Assembly (NCBI GenBank): GCA_020725025.1
Contig: DYFV01000026.1
Span: 1-58,194 of the forward strand
Source of the DNA: Azoarcus sp.
GTDB taxonomy: Bacteria; Pseudomonadota; Gammaproteobacteria; Burkholderiales; Rhodocyclaceae
Direction: 5' to 3'
DNA: 58,194 bases
Shown here: in pieces, positions 50,221 to 57,769 of the stretch
Numbering within the stretch: position 1 is the stretch's first letter
How the letters are laid out: the number at the start of each line of letters is the position of its first letter
Notes under the pieces: generated by a model
Told to the model about the DNA's origin: nothing
The model's input: the letters and a program-made list of their open reading frames with translations, nothing else
Database searches by the model: none
Made by a program: the position numbers and the translations under genes

Positions 50221-50605
50221 CGCGCTAGCTGAGTCAGCACAAGAGCCGACACCCCGCCGCCACGCGTCGTAATCGCGAAGCGGGGGCGTCCCGGTCCTTT
50301 CGCCCGCTCGATCGCCTCCCTCTACCACACCACGAATGAGGATCTCACAGCCAGAGCCGGGCTCCCCGCTTGCTCCCCGCGCCTGCCCGCCCGACCGCGC
50401 ACGACGTATGGATTTTTTACGCAGTTGGGATTCGCGGCGCTATACGGAGTGTCCAGCAGCGTCTTACAAGATGCCGCAGCAGACAGACCATATCCGCAAC
50501 CCCATCACGTCAAAGAGGAGGAGCCCCGGCTGCCATGCCGGAGGTCAGATACATGCATAGATAAAGGGAGATTTCGTTTAGAGCAGCGCAGTCGGGCAGC
50601 ATCAC
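50221..50605. other. Gene-free stretch upstream of the 319-aa protein gene
   Basis: About 385 bases with no supported gene. A small hairpin CCGGC, TGCCAT, GCCGG lies near 50526-50541, and AGGGAG occurs near 50566. The short readings here lack ribosome sites and family features. Confidence 0.35.
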
Positions 50606-51565
50606 ATGTCCGACACCAGCACCAGCACCACCCCAAGCACCAGTAGCAGCAGCACCCAAGCGGCATGGACCGCAGGCCAGGAAGGCTTGGTCGAAAAGGC
50701 CCTGCAAAAGAAGAACACTTTCTCGGAGAAGGACTGGGCCGAGGCCGAGGCCCGCCAGGCGCGTGTCGTAGCGTACATCCGCCGACACACCGACCTCCCT
50801 TGCGTCGCATTTGCCCAGGGCTTCGCGGCCGAGGCGACCGGTCGCGTTGAAGGTCTCCCGCATGAGCAAGGCATCGAACCCGCACTCGCAGACCTGCGCC
50901 TGGAGCGCGTCTATCAGCATCGTCCCGCGCACGTCCACATCGAAGTCTCGGGCACTGGCGCATACATCCCAGAGGGCGCTCCGCTCTTCGTCAAAGTCGA
51001 GAAGCTTCAGCAGCAGCAGCGCACGGGCGATGACAAGCTCATTATGCTCGTCTATGACAAATTCGCCGAGTCCGGCCGGGTGGGTGCGAAGGGCATCGCC
51101 TTGGCCATTCCCGCAAATGCCTTCGATTTTTCAGGGGATTTTCGCGCTCGGTACAGCGATCCGAAGGGGTATCACATTGCCAGTGTCCGTGGCCAGCTGA
51201 TGCTCGCGCTGCCGCCCACGACCGAATACCGGCTCACGCCCAGGCAATTTGTCGCGCACATCGAGCGCTCGCTCAATCGCGCGCACTATGACCGCCTCTC
51301 CCCGGAGCAGCGCTCCGCAGACGCGGAATTCCATGCCGCCCTCGAAGCCGACGTGACCCGCCGCCATGAGCTCGATCGCTCGTACCTCGATCAGCGTGCT
51401 CAGCTCACCCTCGCCGGCAATCGAGTCCGGCCGCTCGACCAGCGCGAGCAGCAGCAGCTCGCAAAGCTCGGTGCGCTCAATGCTGACGCGGTCGTCCGGG
51501 AGTATCGCGCTGCGATCGGCTGGCCCGAGCGGAGCCGCGACCGAGGCCTGGACCAGGGGCGGTGA
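50606..51565 (+). CDS. Unknown protein (319 aa) encoded before the CRISPR-repeat-mimic RNA
   Basis: The N-terminus is Ser/Thr-rich and probably disordered (about 1-20). A middle domain (about 100-215) has beta-like stretches (HVHIEVSGTGAYIPEGAPLF; KLIMLVYDKFAESG), and the C-terminal part (about 215-319) is a charged helical region. There is no signal peptide, membrane segment or recognised motif. It ends 50 bases before the promoter of the RNA array and runs in the same direction. It could be a replication, mobilisation or anti-defence protein of the element; none is supported by sequence alone. Confidence 0.6.
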   Translation: MSDTSTSTTPSTSSSSTQAAWTAGQEGLVEKALQKKNTFSEKDWAEAEARQARVVAYIRRHTDLPCVAFAQGFAAEATGRVEGLPHEQGIEPALADLRLERVYQHRPAHVHIEVSGTGAYIPEGAPLFVKVEKLQQQQRTGDDKLIMLVYDKFAESGRVGAKGIALAIPANAFDFSGDFRARYSDPKGYHIASVRGQLMLALPPTTEYRLTPRQFVAHIERSLNRAHYDRLSPEQRSADAEFHAALEADVTRRHELDRSYLDQRAQLTLAGNRVRPLDQREQQQLAKLGALNADAVVREYRAAIGWPERSRDRGLDQGR

Positions 51566-51615
51566 CGGGGAGGAGGGGGTAAGCGAGGAGCAGAACAGAA
51601 AATGACACCACCCTC

Positions 51616-51645
51616 TTGACAAGATGTCAATACTGTGAGAGTATT
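51616..51645 (+). promoter_or_regulatory. Promoter with two nested palindromic operators
   Basis: A perfect -35 box TTGACA (51616-51621), 17 bases, then GAGTAT (51639-51644) as a weak -10. TTGACA pairs with TGTCAA (51625-51630) around AGA, and AATACT (51629-51634) pairs with AGTATT (51640-51645) around GTGAG. The two palindromes cover the -35 to -10 interval, so a dimeric repressor could shut this promoter. It faces the repeat-mimic array. Confidence 0.65.
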
Positions 51646-51669
51646 CACCTCGTCGTCACGCAGCACCGA

Positions 51670-51696
51670 CGGCACCGCTGCGAAGCGGCTTAGAAG
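51670..51696 (+). repeat. I-F-like repeat mimic 1
   Basis: Stem CCGCT (51675-51679) and AGCGG (51684-51688), loop GCGA, tail CTTAGAAG (51689-51696). The tail differs from the type I-F 3' handle CTTAGAAA at one base. Loop is 4 rather than 5 nt. Confidence 0.7.
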
Positions 51697-51755
51697 CAAA
51701 ATGATCGCGACTCAGAAATGCCTAGCAATCGCAGGCAGATCTAAGCGATCCGCAG

Positions 51756-51783
51756 GACCACCGCCGGATAAGCGGCTCAGGAG
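51756..51783 (+). repeat. I-F-like repeat mimic 2
   Basis: 28 bases, the canonical I-F length: 5-base lead, CCGCC (51761-51765), loop GGATA, AGCGG (51771-51775), tail CTCAGGAG. The fifth base pair is a C-A mismatch. Confidence 0.65.
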
Positions 51784-51842
51784 AAAAGCATCCGCGCATG
51801 CGGATATGCTCCGCAGTAAGTGTCAAAGCATCGACACGATGC

Positions 51843-51870
51843 GATTACCGCCGGATAGGCGGCTTAGCAG
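51843..51870 (+). repeat. I-F-like repeat mimic 3
   Basis: 28 bases with exact I-F geometry: 5-base lead, CCGCC (51848-51852), loop GGATA, GGCGG (51858-51862), 8-base tail CTTAGCAG. The stem is perfect. It abuts the first I-E-like unit. Confidence 0.75.
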
Positions 51871-51898
51871 TCTCCCCCGCGCTTGCGGGGATGCTTCA
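51871..51898 (+). repeat. I-E-like repeat mimic 1
   Basis: Stem CCCCGC (51875-51880) and GCGGGG (51885-51890) with loop GCTT, then AT and GCTTC. Stem, 4-nt loop and the AT after it match the I-E repeat core (CCCCGC, GCCA, GCGGGG, ATA). Confidence 0.75.
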
Positions 51899-51902
51899 AA
51901 AT

Positions 51903-51927
51903 CATCCGAAAGGATGTGGATTTAAGC
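51903..51927 (+). repeat. I-C-like repeat mimic 1
   Basis: Stem CATCC (51903-51907) and GGATG (51912-51916), loop GAAA, tail TGGATTTAAGC. The tail resembles the I-C 3' end GTGGATTGAAAC. Confidence 0.6.
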
Positions 51928-51989
51928 GAGCTGGCTCTCGAAGCCATGCAAAGACGAGCATCCGTGTCGCCGGGCGCAAGTCTCAGCAG

Positions 51990-52017
51990 CACCTCCCCCG
52001 CGGTTGCGGGGATCGCC
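51990..52017 (+). repeat. I-E-like repeat mimic 2
   Basis: Stem CCCCGC (51996-52001) and GCGGGG (52006-52011), loop GGTT, then ATCGCC. Its 3' end overlaps the start of the second I-C-like unit. Confidence 0.75.
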
Positions 52018-52039
52018 CGCAAGGGCGTGGATTGAAAGC
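52014..52039 (+). repeat. I-C-like repeat mimic 2
   Basis: Stem CGCCC (52014-52018) and GGGCG (52023-52027), loop GCAA, tail TGGATTGAAAGC. The stretch GCGTGGATTGAAA (52025-52037) is identical to the conserved 3' part of type I-C CRISPR repeats. Confidence 0.8.
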
Positions 52040-52043
52040 GACA

Positions 52044-52082
52044 GCAAAAGGCCACGAGAAATCGCGGCCTTTTTGCTTTTTG
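52044..52082 (+). terminator. Intrinsic terminator of the repeat-mimic RNA
   Basis: GCAAAAGGCC (52044-52053) pairs with GGCCTTTTTGC (52066-52076, one extra T) around a 12-base loop, followed by TTTTT. It begins 5 bases after the last I-C-like unit. Confidence 0.88.
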
Positions 52083-52094
52083 CCTGTCACGTAC

Positions 52095-52137
52095 GACATA
52101 CCGACCGAACGTGCATTGCTCGGTCGGTCGGTATGTC
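52095..52137. terminator. Long perfect hairpin between the RNA unit and the pilus operon
   Basis: GACATACCGACCGA (52095-52108) and its exact complement (52124-52137), 14 bp, 15-base loop. It stands between the convergent repeat-mimic RNA and the pilus operon end (52144). It probably ends the minus-strand operon, though no T-run follows. Confidence 0.65.
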
Positions 52138-52143
52138 TGCCTG

Positions 52144-52635
52144 TCAATATGAGATCGTGAGCGCGAAAGTCCGCTGCGCGATCTCACCGCTGCTCAGGAA
52201 GCCACCGCCCGGGCCCGCTCCCGTCGCACGCACGTACACCGTCGCATCAATCTGCTCACCCATCGGCGCGCCGGTGTCCGGGGCTGTGCCCGAGATGCCC
52301 GGGCCGCTGGCCAGGGGCGTCGAACAGCTCGGGTCCGAGTAGAGCCCGACTTCGACCTGCTCGCCGCTCGTGAGCGTCGTGCTCTGCAGATCGAGATCCG
52401 ACTTGACCGTGTACGCTACACCCGCATCACAGATTGCAATGAGCTGTACAGTCGTAGTCGCCGGCGAAGCGAGATCTGCTGTCGACAGCGACTCTGCCGT
52501 AGCCGACGCCCAGTTGCAGGTCGGCAGCACGTCGACGGAGACCGGCACATCGACCGACAGCGATGCCGCTGACGCGAGGCTCGAGAGCGAGCCAAGAGCC
52601 GCTGCGATCAAGAATTGCTTGATATGTAGGGTCAT
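52144..52635 (-). CDS. Spore coat U/SCPU-domain pilus subunit (archaic chaperone-usher type)
   Basis: A 163-residue secreted protein: signal peptide ending ASA, then a domain with paired Cys residues (VLPTCNWA; LIAICDAG; DPSCSTPL) and the C-terminal motif AQRTFALTISY, the beta-strand end typical of SCPU/CsuA-type subunits. It is the last gene of a four-gene chaperone-usher operon. It could be a structural subunit or a short tip protein. Confidence 0.85.
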   Translation of the reverse strand: MTLHIKQFLIAAALGSLSSLASAASLSVDVPVSVDVLPTCNWASATAESLSTADLASPATTTVQLIAICDAGVAYTVKSDLDLQSTTLTSGEQVEVGLYSDPSCSTPLASGPGISGTAPDTGAPMGEQIDATVYVRATGAGPGGGFLSSGEIAQRTFALTISY

Positions 52636-52647
52636 TTCGAGGCTCCA

Positions 52648-53142
52648 TTAGTACGAGATAGTGAAGACATTGCTCAGCGTCGTGGTCACCGGGCCGAGTG
52701 CTGCTCGACGCCCGCTGCCGCGCACAATGCCGCCGGTCACAGTGAGCGTCTCATCCCCGCCCATGCCAGCGCTCGTGTACTGCATGCCGCTTCCGGTCGG
52801 TCCGAGCGGTATCCCGCCGAGCGTCGCGTCGACCATCTCGAGCTCGAGAGTCGACTCGGGTGTGACTTGCGACTGATATGCCCACGCATTGCCTAGCGCA
52901 ATGGCATACGGCGCATCCATCGAGCAGTTGACGGTAAGCGTGATGTCAGCCGGGACGCCGCTCGGGGTGAAGAGCTCAGCAGACTGCACTGAGCCAAGCT
53001 CGACTTGCTGCGCAGACGCAGTGCAGCTCGCGCCAATGCTGCCGCCGATCGATACACTCGTCGTGTCCTCGCCGGCGTGTGCGCTCACTGCAGCTGCGAG
53101 AGTGGCCGCTGCGAGCAAGGGGGTGGTGAATCTTTTTGTCAT
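52648..53142 (-). CDS. Spore coat U/SCPU-domain pilus subunit
   Basis: A 164-residue secreted protein: signal peptide ending AHA, mature part with GASCTASAQQVELGS and LTVNCSMDAPYAIAL (one disulfide pair), ending SNVFTISY. It shares the plan of the following gene, with low identity. It is probably the major subunit because it directly follows the usher gene (48-base gap). Confidence 0.85.
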   Translation of the reverse strand: MTKRFTTPLLAAATLAAAVSAHAGEDTTSVSIGGSIGASCTASAQQVELGSVQSAELFTPSGVPADITLTVNCSMDAPYAIALGNAWAYQSQVTPESTLELEMVDATLGGIPLGPTGSGMQYTSAGMGGDETLTVTGGIVRGSGRRAALGPVTTTLSNVFTISY

Positions 53143-53189
53143 GAGTAGAGTCTCCTCGGTTAGGGTTGGTAGTTGGATATAGCAGCGAC

Positions 53190-55382
53190 TCAGCCGCAGT
53201 CAGCGCGTAGCTCAGTGCCGATCTCGATTCGCGAAGGCACCTCGACCTCGAAGCGGCACTCGCCAGCGCGGCCCAGGTGCCGTCCTGACCGGAGACCTTC
53301 GACGTAGTAGCCTCCGTCCGTGAGCCGCCAGCCACGCTTTCCTGCGATCTCGACGACCGCGGCGGTTGCGCCGGCGACATCGAGGAGCACGCCTGGACGC
53401 TGAGCAGTGAGCTCCACGGTCACCGGGCCGTGGCGATACGGCGTGCCAGACGCGCTATCCACTGCGAGCAGGGTCGGCGGAAGTGAGTCGCTGTCGAGCT
53501 TGTAGATGTTGAGCAGGTATGCATTTGCCGGGAGGATCGCGACGCCTGCTGAGTCCGTCCTGCCAGCCATGCGCATGCCGTGCATGACCGGCACACCGGA
53601 CCCAGCATCCGGAACGTGCACGACGGCATACGCATCTCGGATTTCGCGCGTCGCGTGGAGCGACCCGGCTGCGGCTACGATTGCTCCAGTCGCGACTACC
53701 GAGCTTGCACCGCCTCGGCCGCCATCTAGCTGCGTCATCGAGCCCTGGATCTCGCCTTGCAAGCCGGCGTAGCTCACGTCCGCACGCTGGTATCCAGCGT
53801 GCTCGGATTGCGATGCGGTTAGCATTGCGCGCATCCCGGTGTAGCCCGAGCGCGCGTACTCGAGCGTCTCGACAGTCTGACTTCCGAGCGATCGGCCACC
53901 GTCCACTATGCTGCGGCGTGTGCTCACGGAGCCGCGCAGGCGGTCCCACGACCAGCGCAAGCTGGCGTAGACGGCGCGGGTCTCGCCCGAAGCCTCGGCG
54001 GAGATCGACGCCGACAGGCCGCTGCTGAGCGAGCTAGAGATGCCGATCGCGTTCCGCTCGTGCTCGCCATACCGAACGTGAGTCGCAGAGATCGACGTGC
54101 GGTCCGTGACGCGCCAGGTCGCCGTCGCTGTGCTCTGCCGCGCGATCGGGCGGCCGTCGAGGTCGCGGTGCTGCCCCGGCTCCGTCACGGCCGCAGCGAG
54201 GGAGTAGCGCGGCGTGGAGTAGTGATATGCAACGCGACCGAGCACGCCCTGCCCGTCATTGCCAACCGCAGCGGAGCCGATGAGCGTGCCCAGACGGGTG
54301 GCCCATGTCGCCGTCAAGCCCGCGCGGCCCGATGAGCCCGCAATCTCGCCGTGGCCCTCCAGCGTCAGCGTATCCGTGATGCCGCGGCTGTATGTCGCGC
54401 TCGCAAATCCAGGCCCGGTCTCATCGAGACGCAGACCTCGGCGCAGTGCGCCCGCCTCGAATGCGAATTCGGCGAGGCCCCCGCGGAGGTTGTACGGCGC
54501 ACCGATCAGCTCGGTCGTGATGAGCTGCGTTGCACCGGAGATGTCCGTCACCTGAGCCGTCACGGTGCCGCCCGCGGCATACGGGAGCTGGATGCCGTCG
54601 ATCGCGAAAGGACCGGCGTTGAGCTCCGCAGAGCCTGAGCGCCGACCGTCGACAAAGAGCTGTGCCGTGCCTGGGGCCGTGCTGACGCCGGAAAATGCGA
54701 GCGTAGGCCGGGTCACGTACCCCGGTTGCAGCGTGCGATCAGTGCGGTACTGCAAGCCAATGTAGCGTCCGGCCGCGCCCCAGGTGCCGGGCGTTGAATA
54801 GCTCGTGCCGAGGCGCAGGCTCTCGCGAGCGGCAGGCATGCGCAGAGTCGCGGACAGGTCGCCTACGATCGGGCGTGACGCGGAATTGACACCCAGGGTG
54901 CTCGCGATGTCCCAGCCGCTGGCAGTGGTGATGTGGCCCTCGAAGAGGCCGTACTGGCGCTCATGGCCAGCGAAATTGTCATGACCCAGGCGGTAATTGA
55001 CGTAAGCACCGGTCTCCGCGACCGGAGTAGCGCGCATCGGCTGCGCAAGCCTGACGCGTGACACCGGAAGCCGATCGGGGGGGAGCGTGAGCGTGGCAGT
55101 CAGCGTCGCGAGATCGACTGAGACTGTGCCGAGCGACGTGAGCTCCACGTGCTCGAGATGATCGATGTCGAGCCTGCGCCAGCCCTCGACCTCGGTCAGG
55201 CCCAGGGCCTCGAGGTCCTGGGGTGCGACGTAGTAGCGCCCGGCATCCTCTCGCACGAGCACGTCGCGTGCTGGCTGCCGGAGCCCGGCGACTTTAACGC
55301 CGAGAAGCATGTCCTGCGCAGCGGACGCAGCGCCAGGGAGCGCAAGCGCGAGGAGCAGGCAGAGCAGGCGCGGCCGCATCAC
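53190..55382 (-). CDS. Outer-membrane usher, archaic chaperone-usher pilus
   Basis: A 730-residue usher: signal peptide ending ASA, N-terminal chaperone-subunit binding domain (about 25-125), a long beta-barrel with the usher pattern FVDGRRSGSAELNAGPFAIDG and a plug-like segment, and C-terminal domains ending RIEIGTELRADCG. Length is at the short end for ushers (about 750-850). It overlaps the chaperone gene by 4 bases. It resembles CsuD-type more than FimD-type ushers. Confidence 0.9.
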   Translation of the reverse strand: MMRPRLLCLLLALALPGAASAAQDMLLGVKVAGLRQPARDVLVREDAGRYYVAPQDLEALGLTEVEGWRRLDIDHLEHVELTSLGTVSVDLATLTATLTLPPDRLPVSRVRLAQPMRATPVAETGAYVNYRLGHDNFAGHERQYGLFEGHITTASGWDIASTLGVNSASRPIVGDLSATLRMPAARESLRLGTSYSTPGTWGAAGRYIGLQYRTDRTLQPGYVTRPTLAFSGVSTAPGTAQLFVDGRRSGSAELNAGPFAIDGIQLPYAAGGTVTAQVTDISGATQLITTELIGAPYNLRGGLAEFAFEAGALRRGLRLDETGPGFASATYSRGITDTLTLEGHGEIAGSSGRAGLTATWATRLGTLIGSAAVGNDGQGVLGRVAYHYSTPRYSLAAAVTEPGQHRDLDGRPIARQSTATATWRVTDRTSISATHVRYGEHERNAIGISSSLSSGLSASISAEASGETRAVYASLRWSWDRLRGSVSTRRSIVDGGRSLGSQTVETLEYARSGYTGMRAMLTASQSEHAGYQRADVSYAGLQGEIQGSMTQLDGGRGGASSVVATGAIVAAAGSLHATREIRDAYAVVHVPDAGSGVPVMHGMRMAGRTDSAGVAILPANAYLLNIYKLDSDSLPPTLLAVDSASGTPYRHGPVTVELTAQRPGVLLDVAGATAAVVEIAGKRGWRLTDGGYYVEGLRSGRHLGRAGECRFEVEVPSRIEIGTELRADCG

Positions 55383-55975
55383 TGGACCCTATATTCAGCG
55401 CCGCTGCGGCCGACGAGGGCTTCGATGCCAGCAGCGGGGAGGCGGAGCTCTGCGCTCGAGCCAGGCAGCACGTAGAGCATCGTCGAGCGCTTGCCGTCTG
55501 CGTCGCGGTAGCCAGTGATGAGCTCCGTGACGGCCCCGGTATTCGCGACCCGCAGCGCACCCTCGTCTCCTCGCGTTACCGCGACCACCGGCTTTGCGCC
55601 GGGATCGGTCGGCGGGACAAAGACGGGCAGCGAGAAAGAGATCGAGCCGCCCTCGATAGCACGAATCATCAAGCGATACGTGCCCTCGACTGGCCCGCGA
55701 GGCACGCGCGAGAGCACTTTGATCGCCTGTTTGCCACCCGGCTGAACTTCAAAAACTGGCGGATACGCAAGGACCTCTCGCGTCGGGGATTGCGAATCCT
55801 GAGTCCACTTCAGGACGGCTACTTCGTAGCGTGCGATGCCTTTGTCGGTCGAGGAAAAGGTCAGTGTCTGGGATGGCTTGTCGAGATCGACGCGCAGTCG
55901 GTCCGTACCAGTCGCGTGAGCAAGGGGCGCGGCAGCGAGGGCGGCGAGAAGAGCGGGGAGGAGGGCAGTACGCAT
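55379..55975 (-). CDS. Periplasmic pilus chaperone, CsuC-like
   Basis: A 198-residue PapD-like chaperone: signal peptide ending HATG, first Ig domain with RYEVAVLKWTQ and YPPVFEVQPGGKQAIKVLSR, the EGTYRLMIRAIE strand, and a second domain. It delivers subunits to the usher encoded next. First gene of the operon, read leftwards. Confidence 0.88.
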   Translation of the reverse strand: MRTALLPALLAALAAAPLAHATGTDRLRVDLDKPSQTLTFSSTDKGIARYEVAVLKWTQDSQSPTREVLAYPPVFEVQPGGKQAIKVLSRVPRGPVEGTYRLMIRAIEGGSISFSLPVFVPPTDPGAKPVVAVTRGDEGALRVANTGAVTELITGYRDADGKRSTMLYVLPGSSAELRLPAAGIEALVGRSGAEYRVQ

Positions 55976-56290
55976 AATAGGCTCATGAGAAATGGATGGT
56001 CATGAACTCATATAGCGTCGCCGTCGAAAGCGTCGGCGCCGGGCCAGCCTCCCTGACTCCTCGGCGTTCTCCGACCGGCATCAGATCCGCCGGTTCGCTG
56101 CCACACATATGTGGTTCGGCTACCGCAGCCAGACAATGTCGGCATTATTTACATCGGGCACCACAAGAGGTACGGTACTTGTTTCCAAGACATTGTCACG
56201 ACACTGGAACTACCAGAACGGCATAGTAGTTGCTATCGAATCTCCGCACGCGAAACGGCGTTGCCATCCACAAGGAAGGGGAGGTTCGAG
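55976..56290. other. Divergent promoter region between the pilus operon and a lipoprotein gene
   Basis: About 315 bases with no supported gene. TTCCA and TGGAA near 56188-56214 frame a weak dyad, and AAGGGGAGG near 56274-56283 is the ribosome site of the next gene. No clear promoter was identified. Confidence 0.35.
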
Positions 56291-57727
56291 ATGAAAAAAC
56301 GACTCGCCGCCGTGATCCCGGCACTGTTTCTCAGTGCCTGTGGAACGGTTCCGCTCTTTGAGCAGCCGAACGAACTCGCTCAGAAATGGACCGAACGAAT
56401 GCAGCAGTACCGGATCATTCCGGTGTTTCCGCCCCGCGAAGACATCCAAGTGGGGGACATCTACCTTGCCTGTCTACCCAAGCGGAGTGGCGACCAGAAC
56501 CTCGTCTTCGACCTCGGCGAAGGGCCGGCACCCTTATGGGTTGCTTCTGCGCCCAAGGTGGTGGGAAAAGGGGGGCTGCTGGAAGAGTTCTACGCCACCA
56601 GGGTTGCGATGCCGGAAACGCGAGTGGTGGAGACGAATAAGCAGGGAGATGACGGCAACTTGCAGAAGGTCGCTTACAACGCGAGTAAAGTTCCGGTAAG
56701 TGACACAGTCTTCCAGTCCGGCGTCTCGAACCGACTTCGGGTGGTCTCTTTCCCTGAGTTCTTCTCCGTGAAGGCGAGCGGAGGCGGCATTAGCGGGCTC
56801 ATACCGACGCCCGCCGTTCTTGCGGGGTTTGCCGTTTCCGCAGACCAAGTCGAGTCCATCAGCGTGTCGATCCCGGTCGCCGAGTCCTACGGCCTGCCGG
56901 CCGCGGTGCTCGATCGAGCGATCAAAGGGATCGATGCCGACACCATGCAAATAATGCATGCCTTGAGAGAGAGTATGCGGAATCGACCGAAAGACCACAC
57001 GGAGTACTGCAACGGAGAAACCACACTAATTGCAGTGTCGGAAGTGTTTGCGGCAAGAGCGATCAACGTGCAGATGAACTTCTCGGAATCCGCAGCAGCC
57101 AAGCTCGACACCGCACTTTATCTTGACCCTGATTCCACCCGCGCTGCGGTACTCGACGTACTCAAGGCGCACTACACTCCGCAGCAGCAAAAGGAGACAG
57201 TGGCCGACCAACAGAACGGAGCAGTTGCGCCGGGCGCTGAGACGACGGCGGTGGCCGTCACATCCAAGACCCCGCCCGCCCAGCCGGTCAACGTTGACAA
57301 GAGCGCTGCGTTGATTCGTGAGCTGAATACCCTGATTGCAAGCGTCGATAGCCGGACGAAACGCGAATATCCGGGCGTTACCATCAGCGCCTACCGCGGC
57401 GCCACGGCCGGTATCACTATGGTGCGTGAGTTTTCGAACCCGGTTGTGGTCGGCTATCGTGGCGTGACGATCTCCACCGTAATGCCCGCTCGAGCTGAAT
57501 CTCCGACTGTCCCTAACGCACCCAAGCCGCCGGAAGAGCCGGCTCAAAGTCCGACGATTCCCCAGGATGCCAGCAACCAACCTCCGGCTGCGGATACTCC
57601 ACCGGTACCCAATACAAACGGTACATCCATTGTCAGCGGTATTTCGCCCCCCGGAGCAGGGAGTGCGGTCCTAAGCGTAACTAACAAGGAACTGCAGAAG
57701 CGCATCAAGGATGCCCCGGTCCGCTAA
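56291..57727 (+). CDS. Large lipoprotein of unknown function
   Basis: A 478-residue protein starting at ATG 56291, with GGGGAGG upstream; signal peptide MKKRLAAVIPALFLSAC with lipobox LSAC. The mature part has no recognised domain. Two short related stretches (YPGVTISAYRGATAGITM and VVGYRGVTISTVMP) occur near residues 355-400, and a Pro-rich linker (about 405-455) precedes the end. GC content and codon use are lower than in the core region, suggesting recent transfer. Confidence 0.7.
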   Translation: MKKRLAAVIPALFLSACGTVPLFEQPNELAQKWTERMQQYRIIPVFPPREDIQVGDIYLACLPKRSGDQNLVFDLGEGPAPLWVASAPKVVGKGGLLEEFYATRVAMPETRVVETNKQGDDGNLQKVAYNASKVPVSDTVFQSGVSNRLRVVSFPEFFSVKASGGGISGLIPTPAVLAGFAVSADQVESISVSIPVAESYGLPAAVLDRAIKGIDADTMQIMHALRESMRNRPKDHTEYCNGETTLIAVSEVFAARAINVQMNFSESAAAKLDTALYLDPDSTRAAVLDVLKAHYTPQQQKETVADQQNGAVAPGAETTAVAVTSKTPPAQPVNVDKSAALIRELNTLIASVDSRTKREYPGVTISAYRGATAGITMVREFSNPVVVGYRGVTISTVMPARAESPTVPNAPKPPEEPAQSPTIPQDASNQPPAADTPPVPNTNGTSIVSGISPPGAGSAVLSVTNKELQKRIKDAPVR

Positions 57728-57769
57728 AAGCGAAGCGCCGCACCCGTCACCACGATCTTTGTCTTTGAA

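Larger units (their letters stand above)
51650..52082 (+). ncRNA. Putative multi-type CRISPR-repeat-mimic RNA (Racr-like array)
   Basis: A transcription unit of about 430 bases with its own promoter and intrinsic terminator and no supported reading frame. It contains hairpins resembling repeats of three CRISPR types: I-F-like at 51670, 51756 and 51843; I-E-like at 51871 and 51990; I-C-like at 51903 and 52014. Weaker hairpins of I-F-like geometry lie at 51714-51747, 51800-51822 and 51932-51954. The units differ from each other and spacing is irregular, so this is not an ordinary array, and no cas genes are nearby. The order I-F/I-E/I-C occurs at 51843-51927, and the I-E/I-C pair recurs at 51990-52039 after a degenerate segment ending CTCAGCAG. 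Known RNA anti-CRISPRs are solitary repeat mimics on phages and plasmids that sequester Cas proteins. Confidence 0.7.

Noticed and set aside
50336..50646. Short reading frames between the 31-bp repeats and the 319-aa gene
   Set aside because: No ribosome sites, Arg/Pro/Ser-rich composition, and no support from neighbours.
51670..52039. An ordinary CRISPR array
   Set aside because: Units are not identical, belong to three different repeat shapes, partly abut or overlap, and lack uniform spacers; no cas genes or leader are present.
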